Below, piece after piece: positions 44,880-55,168 of a stretch of DNA of 64,000 nucleotides. The translations under genes were made by a program, and so were the position numbers. Every line of letters begins with the position of its first letter. Within the stretch, counting starts at the first letter, position 1. Below the pieces are notes generated by a model. That model had not been told where the DNA came from. It saw only the letters and a program-made list of their open reading frames with translations, and did no database searches. Origin of the DNA: Ornithodoros turicata (Eukaryota; Arthropoda; Arachnida; Ixodida; Argasidae); assembly GCF_037126465.1 (NCBI RefSeq), contig NC_088202.1, positions 30,488,213 through 30,552,212 of the forward strand, read 5' to 3'.

Positions 44880-44987
44880 AGGGGCACGTTATTTTATTCC
44901 CCCCATTCCACCAAGCACTGGGGTAGAGTATCGCCTGTTGCGATGAAACTCCCCACTCTCCAAGGCCGAAAATAAAGTTGTTGTTGT
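44403..44987 (+). mobile_element. LINE family A, best 3' copy, 11-bp TSD
   Basis: The direct repeat TGTACGCCGAG (44392-44402 and 44988-44998) flanks 585 bp: the C-terminal part of ORF2 in one frame and a ~110-bp 3' UTR with GGGGTAGAGTATCGCC, GCGATGAAACTCCCC and AATAAAGTTGTTGTTGT. The intact C-terminal frame suggests that it is the youngest LINE A copy here. Confidence 0.9.
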
Positions 44988-45184
44988 TGTACGCCGAGTT
45001 TGCTTCACGAACGGTCATTCCAATTACCTCATCTGCATTAGCACTCATGAAAACTCAAGCTTAATCCGCATTTTGAGAAAATACCACTTTTATCTGCGAA
45101 CCAACATTTTAAAACACGTCAAACTTGCAAATGGTAGCGTTCGGGAATGAGGAATCATCATTGTGTAGCGTAAAATCGGTGGCT

Positions 45185-45405
45185 GAGCCAAAGTGCCCAC
45201 TGTGCCCAGGCAAAAATCTGGAGTGGGACCACTTCAAAGTGGTTTATTGGACAGGTGCCACTTTGAATGTGGGGCCATTTAGTGACTGGGACCAGTTGAA
45301 AGTGGAACCAGTTGCACCTGAAGTGCAACTAGTGGAATTGATCCATTGGTCCCCTCTGCAAGTGGTCCGGGATCCGGCCACTTGGCAGCTGGGACCACTG
45401 AATAC
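45185..45405. repeat. Palindrome-rich segment, CCACTTxAAGTGG words
   Basis: Words such as GGGACCACTTCAAAGTGG, GCCACTTTGAATGTGG, GACCAGTTGAAAGTGG, CACCTGAAGTGCAACTAG, GCAAGTGGTCC and GCCACTTGGCAG recur within 220 bp in both orientations. It looks like one end of a word-built element; no terminal repeats were identified. Confidence 0.55.
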
Positions 45406-45907
45406 ATAATCGAAAATAATACGTGGAAATGCACAGATTGCACAAGTACATATACTGTTTATTCTGCTCAAAGCATACAGTAAGCAGAAAGAAATAATCA
45501 ATGCATCTCCATATATGCGTATTACGTAGTATAAGTCTAATCACAGGCACTTACACAATCACAATTTACTTACTCACTCACTGTGTCTAGACAAAGCATA
45601 TGCCTGACTGCGATGCACTCACGGACCACAGGGAGCTTCACGTTTTGTTGGCCACCTCACATCTTATATTTTCTCAGAGAAGATAACACATGACACTCGT
45701 GTTTTCCATGCAGGTCGCGACATTTACCCCCTTCTTCTTCACGATACGCTCGGAATCTGTATCTCTTTGAGTTCCTCCTAAGTTTCTAAAATGAAACATA
45801 TAATTAATAGTAAGCAAAGCATCACAGTCATCACCCATACTTCGAACATCAGAAGCACCACCACGTGCAGTCCGGTTAGCGTTTCACCGTCCGTTTCTTG
45901 TGAAAAC

Positions 45908-46856
45908 CAGGGGTCGAAACCGGAACTGAACCGTAACCGAAAACCGCAAAAAAACGTTCTTTTTTGCTGAACCGAACCCGAACCGAACCCTAAATATTTT
46001 TTCTCTCCCCTTGAACGAACCGGAACTGACCCGAAAAAATATAATTCGGTAACCAGTTCGCCAGGCTGTAAAAACGCCTATACCTTCCCATTCGACTGCC
46101 GCGTAGCAGCTCACTACATCGCTCGGAATCTTGCCGAATTCACAGAGCGGACAAACTGACAAACCAAGAAGTGGTGAGTCCATGCACCTCCTGCAGCCTC
46201 ACCTCCAAAAGGTTCACGACATCCCTGTACATTTTTGTGGCTCGAGGTGTAAAAAAAGAAAAAAAAAGAGTGCTACACCACAGCTACACTTTGCGTTGTT
46301 GCCTCGGCTGCTTCCTTTCATTCAGCGTCGCAGTGTGAAGGCGACGTAAATCTTAATAGTTCACAGTGACATCCACAAGCAAAGCAGACCTCTAGCAACC
46401 ATGGGAAAGAGTTTGGCGTGTGGTCCAGAGCATGGAAGAAGGAAACACAGGAGCGGCCTCTCGCGCTGTTTTCAACGGGGAGCAGCGTGCCGGCCTGCGT
46501 ATATGGGACTCTGGAACACTCCAATTTACCACGTGATCGCTTTCTTCTCTTTTTTTTTCTTTAGAAATTGGCGATAGACTTTTGCAATGGAGTGCAATGG
46601 TATGTTGTACGCCATTTCCCAGCACTTTTCGGTGCAGTAAAGGATGATCTGCTGTGAGCTGCATTGCAAGCCATCGCCGGAACTGGTTATTACGTCTCGC
46701 AGTGTGGTACATTGATTAGCACAGCACACGTAAGCCGGTTCGAACCGATAAATATCGGTTCAAACCTTTATTTTGGTTGCGCTGAACCCGAACCGAACCG
46801 ATAACCTTGAACCGTAACTTGAACCGAACCCCCTAAAATAACGGTTCCGAGCCCTG
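45908..46856. mobile_element. hAT-like non-autonomous element, GAACCG word, TSD GTGAAAAC
   Basis: A perfect octamer GTGAAAAC occurs at 45900-45907 and 46857-46864. The ends are CAGGGGTCGAAACCG and, inverted, CAGGGCTCGGAACCG. AACCG/CGGTT words are dense in the first ~150 bp and last ~130 bp. The interior (~660 bp) has no recognisable transposase. Ends, 8-bp duplication and length are typical of a non-autonomous hAT. Confidence 0.9.
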
Positions 46857-46864
46857 GTGAAAAC

Positions 46865-48240
46865 TCTTCCGGGAAATCGACAATGTGTTGCGCAGGGATC
46901 ACTGTCATCGCATTGTCTTTGAAAGCGCACTAAAGCACACGCAAATACTGCACAGAAGTTACACGATCCTTGCTACGGCAACCGTAGATAAACCAACTCA
47001 CCGCAACGAGTCCAACTCCTACTTGTCACCTGTCATTCTCTCCTTTCACACTCTCTGCTCTCGCGTCTCGCCGTTTGAATTTGTAGCCGCCGTGGCGCCG
47101 TCATGGTTCTGCATTGCATCAGCCACTGCATGGTAAGCTTGGATGTCCTAAAAGTGCGCTTGCCTGCTCCGTATGAGGCGCGGCCACGTGATATGCAATC
47201 GGCATGGTGTCGGGGAATGAACAGGGTGAAATCCTACGATTTTGCTTCTTTTTTTTTACATCACGTGATCATGAATCGGGTGGCTATCGGGAATTTTTCG
47301 GGGAGCGACCTCACAATTTTTCCCTCTCGCATTTCTCCTTTCTCTTGGTACTGGGGTACTACCGGCATAGCCTCGGGTTCCTGCATTCGATACCGGCCTT
47401 TGCAGAACCAGTAACCCCGTTGCCTTCCCAACCTTTTCCCGGTCCTCTGTGCTGCTTGGGACCCTTCCTCGCTCACCGGATAAGGGAACGTCCTCATTAC
47501 GCAGGTGGCCTGCCATTTCAGCGTAGTTTGTAGGAACAGGTGGGAACAGCGTAGTTTATGGGGGGGGGGGGGGGCGTGAGCTACACGGCATTTTGCCTAG
47601 ACAACAACAACAAAAACAACAACGATTAGTGTAAATTATGAATTATTATATCATTGATGCCAAACAATAGGGAGACAATGACTGCAACGAGTGTTGACGA
47701 TGTGGCAAGAAAGCACGTTCAGGTAATGGTGTCAAAACTTGAACGGTTATCTTTTGTTGATACTCTTTATGAAGCACCACGGGGTGTTGCCTGATAGCTG
47801 TGCCCTTTACCCATGTATAAAATGAAGCGTATCGTACACTTAGAACAGAATATACCTTTGAAAAGCGGCCCACAGAAGGTTCGGTTACAAAGAAAAGAAA
47901 ACTATAAACACACGCACATGTATCTTACAGGTCACACGTAGAGATCTCGCCCCTGCATCAAGTAAGTTTTTCGTGCTTCATGCCGTTTTCTTCATGGCAA
48001 TGATACAAAAAGTAGTGGTATCCTAATATCCCCCTTTCCACCTGCTTTTCTTTTTCAGTCCCATTCCCGAGAACTGCAAAAACAAAACCGTCCGGAAATG
48101 CGTTCTTTTCATCCAATTTCAATCCCTATAAAATTCAAAACTCATTGCGCTCACACCACTCCAACGACACGCATTCGCATTTCATAATCCCCACTTACAA
48201 TCGCAGATATCCCTCACTTACTTCCCTCCTCAACCGGGTG
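46865..48240. other. Mostly featureless; G tract and CAA tract
   Basis: A 14-bp G run lies at about 47560-47573 and an ACAACAACAACAAAAACAAC tract at 47601-47622, possibly a LINE tail on the minus strand without a readable duplication. No gene supported. Confidence 0.5.
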
Positions 48241-48312
48241 ACGACTAGCCAGCAGCGCAATTAAGTGTGTCCTCCACAACGTACTCTGCACCCGAGCCCA
48301 TAAAGCACAGAA

Positions 48313-48651
48313 ATGTTCCCACGGTACGCCCCACATCTCATGCTAGACACTTCCGGAGTCGAACAGCAGTTGTTCCAATTTGCTTCGCGTGGCGTCATTG
48401 AATGCCATCCGCCACCCGATCCGTGCCTTTTGTGGCTCGGTCATTCTGCACTGCGCGGTCTCGCCTGCATATTCAGCGGATACGATTGGGAAGCCGTGAA
48501 TCACGGATTACGGCGGGTGGTGGTTCGTGACACTCGCAGACCGCTTACTGTTTTGCCTTTGTCCCTGAGTCATGTGCTCCCTAATGTGAGTTCGCATGAA
48601 TACCCGCTGCCGAGTGGCGCGTTTCTTAATTGGGCTTTTAGGGATGCGTAG
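48313..48651 (+). CDS. Hypothetical 112-codon open frame
   Basis: It starts MFPRYAPHLMLDTSGVEQQL and ends PLPSGAFLNWAFRDA before TAG. Base composition is slightly higher in GC than the neighbourhood and no repeat overlaps it. I see no known domain, signal peptide or membrane segment. It could be an exon of an unidentified gene or a chance frame. Confidence 0.2.
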   Translation: MFPRYAPHLMLDTSGVEQQLFQFASRGVIECHPPPDPCLLWLGHSALRGLACIFSGYDWEAVNHGLRRVVVRDTRRPLTVLPLSLSHVLPNVSSHEYPLPSGAFLNWAFRDA

Positions 48652-49082
48652 GGCCGGAAAGGAAATTGAGAGTTTCAAATTTTGCATAGATCATGTCCCC
48701 ACTGCTGGTGCGCTTTGAGCTACTTGAAAGGATGATGTTGTCGTGGAAACTTCGAGTTTTTGCGCAGAAACGTGGAGGCATTGAATAATATTTCCACACA
48801 CATTTCCGGATACATAATAATAAAAAAAAGAGAGAAAAGAACGGTACAAGTAATTTGGGAAAAAGTGGAGACCGGATAGGACTCTCCCCCGATTCATGCC
48901 CGTTTCATGGTTACGCCGTCTACCCCGCCTCTCGTGCACTCATTATTTTGCTTTACAGAAAGGTGATAACCGAAACAACACTACAATCACTCGTAGTAAC
49001 GGAGCTCGTTTTGTCATGCTTCTTTTATCTCCTGCGTGATGACGACGATGGCGGAAGAGAGAAGACCTCTCTTAGCTTGTTA

Positions 49083-49241
49083 CTACCCAAGCAGCACAAT
49101 GTACTGAAAGTCGAGTGCATTAGGGGTGGACGGTATGTGTCTTGTCAATGTTCTGTACTTTCATGAATCTATTCAAGGCCTTTCACCTACCCGTCCACCC
49201 CTATTGCACTCGACTTTCAGTGCATTTTGCTGCTTGGGTAG
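49083..49241. mobile_element. Foldback, 51-bp arms, TACCCAAGCAGCA ends
   Basis: Arms 49083-49133 and 49191-49241 are inverted copies with about four mismatches. The outer part is CTACCCAAGCAGCA and the inner part CTGAAAGTCGAGTGCA and AGGGGTGGACGG. The 57-bp loop is unrelated. A small MITE; target duplication unclear. Confidence 0.85.
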
Positions 49242-49246
49242 GAGTT

Positions 49247-49320
49247 GGGGGGGGGGGCGATATGTTTATTAAAGATAAAGAAAGCGGGGGAGGGGGGTTA
49301 CCAGCTACTTGAGGGAGATT
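49247..49320 (-). mobile_element. LINE family E 3'-end fragment, poly(C) end (tentative)
   Basis: On the minus strand CTTTATCTTTAATAAACATA is followed by TCGCCCCCCCCCC, paralleling the 3' end of the LINE at 19391 (AATAAACATA then C16). The 5' limit is uncertain. Confidence 0.5.
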
Positions 49321-50556
49321 ATGTTAAATCTCAGTCACGTTAAACGTTTGTTTGGCATATTGTAGCCATTGTTGCTAATGCGCCATAAAAATACCAATCA
49401 TCACCATCATAATCATCATCAACTATCACTCATACGTTTTGTGCGCGACGCCATGCACTACATTATTTCGACGAACTATACTTTCGGTTACCACCCGCAT
49501 CCTGCAATATAACTGTGATGTAGTTGCATGACGGTTAATGTAGTTGTGGTAGTGCTTTGTCAGAGATGTCACGTGCTGTATACATACTCCGTCAGATATG
49601 TCTTTCCACGTTTCATTTTCTCACACATTCATCCATTTTGGTTAGCTCGTGATTTAAAATACGAAGAATGCCAATAAAAACGAGAGTTTGTTCCCAGACG
49701 CGCCAATTGGGGCGCACCGGGTCAGACGCCATTGTTTCTTATACCATTTATTGCTGGCGAGCCACATTGTCGCAGTCACATGTGAAGAAAACAATTGGCT
49801 GACTCACATTTACGTGTCCTCCTTCTTCTTTTCCTTAACTTCACAGTCATATGTTAGACACATCTCACTCGCAGCCAAAACCTTCTTAATCACATTTCAC
49901 GTCTCTTCCCTCAAGATTCCAAATCCTCTAAAGGTTCAACGAACGTTATGAACACTCCACTTGTACAGATAGCGAATTCAATACTCCATCCGCATTCACT
50001 GCTGTCCAAGACCAATACCATTTCCCATCCACTTGAGCACTGTGTCAAAACATGTAACTACCAAAGTGAATCTCCCGCCCTCCCCAGTCACGTCTGCTTC
50101 AACCGGAGACATTTACGATTGTCAATTACACGTTCGCCAAACCACCGCCGTCGTGTCGTCTCCTTTGAACCTTTACTAGAGAATGGAGCATCCCCGCCAC
50201 TTCCCTTCTTCGAGGCTCAGGCGGTCCTTGAGAAAACGAGATGGGAAGCAAAATGAATCGGGAACGCTAAGTGCCCTTCTGGGGTCGTCCTAGGAGATGG
50301 TCTTTTGGTTTGCACCACCTGACACCCATCGCGAGCCTTGTCTCCACTACGCGTTTATCAAGGCAACGAGACGGCTCCTATGGCTCCCTCAAGGCTCGCT
50401 GCCATCTTCGCTTCACTTGTGTTGGATGTAGGGTGTCCTAAACACGATCAAGCACGAGCCCTTTCCATTCCGAGCAAAAACTTGCAGGGGAGGAGCGGTA
50501 AGTTGGTTACATGTTGAGCTCCTGTGGCCGAGTGGCACCATGTGTAAGCTAGCAAC
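49321..50556. other. No supported gene; A-box-like sequence at the end
   Basis: Nothing supported up to about 50500. At 50517-50545, GAGCTCCTGTGGCCGAGTGG contains TGGCCGAGTGG, identical to the A box of leucine/serine-type tRNAs, but no B box follows, as the hAT-like element begins at 50565. Confidence 0.4.
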
Positions 50557-50564
50557 AGTAATAA

Positions 50565-51366
50565 GCACTGAAAACTCCCGCACTAAATATGCACTATATG
50601 CATAAAATATTCACTAAAATCCTGAAATATGCCTGCAAGTATGCACCAAAATCTTCGACATATGCAGTAAAAAATGTGAACATATGCAACGTTTTTTCAT
50701 CGTTGTTGGTATGAAGGCAGTACAGCTAATGCATATTTGACAAAATTTTAGCATTGTATTAGGGATCACACGGTAAAATGAAGCCGACTTCGTTCAGGAG
50801 CCCACAACAAAGGCTTGCGCTACAAATATAAATCGTGCGCAGCTGAAGCCTTTGCTTTCGGCACTGCACCACAGTGCAGATTGAAATGCTGACGCCGCCC
50901 GTCTTCGTAACGGCAAAGAAAGTGGCGAAGGCGAAGCCTCCGATGCCATATGAGAAGGCGCAAGCCTTGAGAGCCGCTGTAAGAAACAGTCTCGGATATT
51001 TGAGGGTAGTATTTCGTGCAGTGGAGGAGCCTGGCTGGGGGCTAAACACCACATCCCACTGAAACATCGAAATTATTCTATTCTGACCGAGATTCTCGTG
51101 AAAGACGACCGAAAACCTTCTCCAGGCAAGAAGAAACAAGAAGAAGAACAAGAAAAGAGGACGAAGAAACCTCTCGCATCTGGTCACCTGGAAATGCGAC
51201 AAAGTATGCACTATGCGTGCATTTTTATGCGGAATATGCCATGACGTGCAAAACATACATATATATTCTAGTCGGTCCCAAACCAAGACCAAAGCTGTTT
51301 TTTCATCATCCAGGTACGAAACCATATCGGGAAAAGAACGTGCATTTGCATGAAAATCCGTGTTCT
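50565..51366. mobile_element. hAT-like TGCAT-word element, TSD AGTAATAA
   Basis: A perfect octamer AGTAATAA occurs at 50557-50564 and 51367-51374. The element is 802 bp; TGCAT/GCATA/ATGCA words crowd both ends (50595-50745 and 51205-51350). The terminal inverted repeats are weak (GCACTGAAAACTCC versus AGAACACGGATTTT). It is the intact relative of the broken element at 16263-20882. Open frames across it (51325-50759, -) show no known transposase motif. Confidence 0.85.
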
Positions 51367-51374
51367 AGTAATAA

Positions 51375-52375
51375 CCGATTCGTTGTAATAAAAGAAAAGC
51401 AAACAGAAAAAAGGAGGATGAAATTGCACACTCCGATCAATAGATGATTGGGAGGATTGAGAGGATGAAGTAAAGAGCGGCATGCCACATCTTATGCGGC
51501 GCAGGAGAATGCGCATCTACACCAGAACAAGGATGGTATTGATGACTCTAGAACTATGAAGTGATTTTCTAAGTTTATGTCTCCTAGGTTCGTCGTTTTC
51601 AAACAACTATTTTTCAAGTAAAGTACATAGCGAACGACATCCTGACAAGCCCAGACCCGCCCAGCTGACGTCACATGCGACAAGCACGCCTCAGGTGTCG
51701 CAGGTTGCTTCCCTCACATCGTCAGCTGCAGTGGACGCGCGGCTGTCGCACTGTGTCGCTGCAGTTTTTGCGATATGATTGCTATTTGGATATTGGTTGC
51801 CTCCTATATCACGTGTAGAGCGTATTGCAGACCTGGAATTTCATGCAATCGCTTGCAACCAATTTCGCGACGCCCTCAAGTCTTAGCGTGGCTCTAATTA
51901 CAAATACAACTTAGGATTCTAAAACAAAAGGAGGTACGTTTACATGATTGCGACAGAAGTGTATCGTATGGACTAATCGAAACAAATCGTTTCTGACAGG
52001 GGTCAACCAATCCACTGGTCAGGATGGGTGCGAGGATGTGCAATAACTCGATATGATGCGCTTCTGTCGCATACATGTAACAGCGGCTAGGGGAACGGAA
52101 GGGGCGGCGTCGGATAGACTTCGATGGCAGTCACAACCGATAGCAACAACCAGTTCGCGACGTAATTTGCTCGAGATAAAGCTGCGTAGGAGAACACACT
52201 CTCGTCCTGCCAGAACGCTTACTAAATCCTTTGGTTTGTAGCAAGAACTCCCGGACATACAGGTCAGAAACAGCGCCTCCAGTGAGCTTAATTAACCAGA
52301 GCTAAGTACTAAGCTTACAAAACTAAGCCTGGAAGTGAATGCGTATGCTGTTATTGTCATTCATGATGATGATGA
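51375..52375. other. No supported feature
   Basis: Nothing supported. Confidence 0.5.
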
Positions 52376-52570
52376 TTCGGGACTTTATGTTGCGAGGCAA
52401 CTATAAGCATGGGCGGCGCCTAAGTGGTCGATCTGTGAATTAACTTTGCCCACCTGAAGGTTCTTTAACGAGCGCCGCAACCTCAGCGCACGGCCTGCCT
52501 GTGCGGCCTGCGGACGTTAAATACGGCCGGCCGAATTTAACGTCCCTCTAGGAAAGTTTGCTAAGGACGT
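52376..52570 (-). mobile_element. SINE family 2, head-less partial copy
   Basis: GTTGCGAGGCAACTATAAGC, TTTGCCCACCTGAAGGTTCT and ACGTTAAATACGG match the body of the SINE at 37924-38204. The tRNA-like head is missing. A 34-bp near-perfect palindrome around CGGCCGGCCG lies at 52512-52545. Confidence 0.7.
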
Positions 52571-52984
52571 TAGAAATGCGTAATGCAAGTACATATCTTT
52601 TGATGTGTAACTCCATGGTTGGTTGGTCCAACTCTTATGATTCTCCAAAGATTCTAAAACGATGTTTGTCAATCAATGTTTGAAATACGGTATACATAGA
52701 TCCTGTGTGGTTGAGACACGTGTACCTATTTCCTGCTCCTGCAGTAAAATGCCGCAGACGACTTCTGAGTGGTCGTCTCTGAGCGGGGAAGACGTCTTTG
52801 TGTGAAAGATATTCCCGCGTTTTGGAGCAGAATTGCATCAAGAAGTGATGACCCGCGGGAACTTAATTTCGCCAAAAAACTGCTAAGCTCTGCCTACGTT
52901 GTTATGGTGTTGCTTACAAGCAAAGTGTAACTTGAGAAGTAACTTGTGTACTTAGATAATTATGTTAAATAAAATATTCTGAAC

Positions 52985-54370
52985 AGCTCTGCCTAGGCGT
53001 CCCGCGGGCAACCTCCAACCGCGCAGCTATTGCTGAAGCTAGAGAGTCACCTATATCTGTTTTGCGAGTAACCGAATCGCTCAGGCATTATACCCGTTTG
53101 GTGTCTCGACATGTCAAGCATCCGTTGGCCCGCTGGATTCGTACGCGAACAGGGTCGGGCATTCACCAAGCTCTGGCGCCCCACTTCCAAGAAATACCTC
53201 GGTTCAAGCCCCTGCCTGCAGCTCCCATTCCCTCCTGGGCGCTGAAACTCCATCCATTGTCACCAGAGGTGCCAGGCCTCAAGTCAAAGAAGGATACTTC
53301 AGGGCCTGTTGTAATACAGCTCGCACGGGATGTGGTTGCTCAGTACTCCGAACTCCAGCAGATATTTACAGATGCGTCCACGTCGCAAGAGTCGTCGACA
53401 TGCGCGTTCGTCACTCCGTCATCCTGAGAGCACAGTGCGATACGTCTGTCTCACAGGACGTCCTCAACTGCGGCAGAGCTCTACGCCATCGAGGCAGCTC
53501 TACTACACATAGCGTCAAAAGAAACCCCGACTTCATGGGTTATTTTCTCTGATTCAAAATCTGGCCTCAAAGCAATGCAAGGGTCGACGACATCCTCACT
53601 TGCGCAGGTCGTCTACACTGTTATCGCAGCATACAACTCTGTCGAAACAAAGGGTCACAACAACATCATCCAGTGGATCCCAGGGCACTGCGGTATCAGT
53701 GGAAATGAGAAGGCGGACCAGGCTGCTCGAATTGCTGACCATAAAAGAACTACTCATAAAATTTGATGTGATTGTCCCTTCTATGTTGTTCCAGCCTCAG
53801 AACATCAGTTCTCTCTTGTTCATAAAATCTACTTCACGCAATCCGATGCGAAGTATACTTGCTGGCCTCATTACGTAATCGCCTCTCTAAAACCACGTGG
53901 ACAGGCGACGTCATGAATCACTCGTTCCTCGCACGAATCGACCCAACTGCACCTGCCTCCCATCGAAGATGCCAAGGCTGTTAGAGTCCGTCATCCATCG
54001 CCTGCGACTCAAAGTCCCGTTCGCAGCAGCATTCCTTCATAAGATAGGTGTCGTTGGATGGCCGAACTATTCAACTTGTGGAACTGTGGAGAACACGGAG
54101 CACGTGCTGGTCAACTGCCGACGCTTCGACTCTAGTCGGCGAACACTGAAGAACGCTTTCGCGAAACTTGACAACCGACCATTTAGTGTTGAGAAGGTAC
54201 TGGGGAGCTGGTCAAGGCAGCACCAGCAACCTGCGCTGTGTGCACTGACCACCTGCCTCAAGGACATAAGTGCTGATATAATATTTTAATTCATTCAGTG
54301 CTTCCACACGTCAAGCGCCGTGGAACAGCTGGTCGCACCAGTGCGACCTACGTTTCCATCTATTTCTATT
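52985..54370 (+). mobile_element. LINE family C, 5'-truncated
   Basis: It starts inside the RT-RNase H connector (LCLGVPRATSNRAAIAEARE), continues through RNase H and a C-terminal zinc-binding domain, and ends in a short 3' UTR (TTCCATCTATTTCTATTC). Unlike A and B there is no TTG tail. No clear duplication. Confidence 0.8.
52990..54289 (+). pseudogene. LINE C ORF2 remnant: connector, RNase H, C-terminal domain
   Basis: Segment 1 (to 53427) ends with QIFTDASTSQESSTCAFVTP, the first RNase H aspartate. A frameshift and a stop near 53428 lead to SSTAAELYAIEAALLHIASK and WVIFSDSKSGLKAMQG (glutamate and second aspartate). Next comes IIQWIPGHCGISGNEKADQA (53670 on), the histidine-aspartate end. Frames shift again; from 53897 the text includes VIHRLRLKVPFAAAFLHKIG and STCGTVENTEHVLVNC, a zinc-binding segment whose first cysteine is apparently serine. 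It ends at 54287. At least two frameshifts make it inactive. Confidence 0.85.
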
Positions 54371-54930
54371 CTATTAATTTCGCGAAAGAGCTCGAAGGCA
54401 CTGTTCCGTTTTAAAGGAACATGGAACGGGCTCACAAAAATATGTCAGGAGGAGTAGAAATTAGGATTACAAACCCTAGGACATATATTCGCACAAAAAG
54501 GACAAGAGCAGCGCGCAATACTGGTGCGTAAAGCAGGAACCGCATGGGCCGTATTTCAGGGCGTAAAACTGCCAGTGCGTGAAACGCACCGGCGAAAACA
54601 TGCGGGACAAACCGCATGGATCAAAATTCAGGAAGATCCATTGGTGGATCCTTTGGAAATGCGTTAGCATAAGCCTTCGGATCCTTCTTTTGCTTCCTCC
54701 TTTCTCTTTTGCTTCTTTTCTTTGGTTCTTCCCTTTTGCTTATTTTCTTTGGATCCTTCTTTGGCTTACGTTGTTCTTCAGTCATGCGCATCTGGCACGC
54801 CGCCAACCTCCTGCGCTCAGGGCGCGCTATACCGTCTACGCGTCTCTCCGCAGATCGACGCCGCCGTTTTTCCTTTGACATGACCCTTCTAATGCTCACG
54901 TATTAAGAATTATCATAATAATTGGGAATA
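54371..54930. other. No supported feature
   Basis: A TTCTTTTGCTTCCTTC-type pyrimidine-rich stretch lies at 54680-54780. Nothing else supported. Confidence 0.5.
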
Positions 54931-55168
54931 GATTTACACGTACGGTGAGTCAACCTAGTTGCACGCACTCGCACGTGACGCAGGGTAGCATTGCGGATAA
55001 TTTGGACCACTCGGGGTTCTTTTGACGTGCGCCGGAAATACCCGACACACGGTGCTGGAAGCAATGATTACCTCCCCCACATTGCTACCGTCATCGGCCC
55101 GGGATCGAACCCGCGAGCTTGAGCTCAGCAAGCCAACACGTTACCCACTGAGCTACCAAGGCCGGTCC
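54931..55168 (-). mobile_element. tRNA-derived SINE (family 3)
   Basis: On the minus strand it starts GGACCGGCCTTGGTAGCTCA with a strong A box (TAGCTCAGTGGGT) and then GGGTTCGATCCCGGG, a near-consensus B box, spaced as in a tRNA. The body contains CCGTGTGTCGGGTATTTCCG, ACGTCAAAAGAACCCCGAG and ends near CGTGTAAATC. A second copy is cut off by the window end at 63895. Confidence 0.8.

Noticed and set aside
47601..47640. Minus-strand LINE tail insertion at the CAA tract
   Set aside because: No upstream 3' UTR match and no flanking duplication, so a simple microsatellite is equally likely.
49083..49241. Micro-RNA precursor
   Set aside because: The 51-bp arms with TACCCAAGCAGCA ends and a 57-bp loop fit a MITE better; no expression evidence available.
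50759..51325. 188-codon minus-strand frame as a possible transposase
   Set aside because: It lies within a hAT-like element but shows no zinc finger, RNase H-fold or dimerisation motif, and the related copy at 16-20 kb does not preserve the frame.
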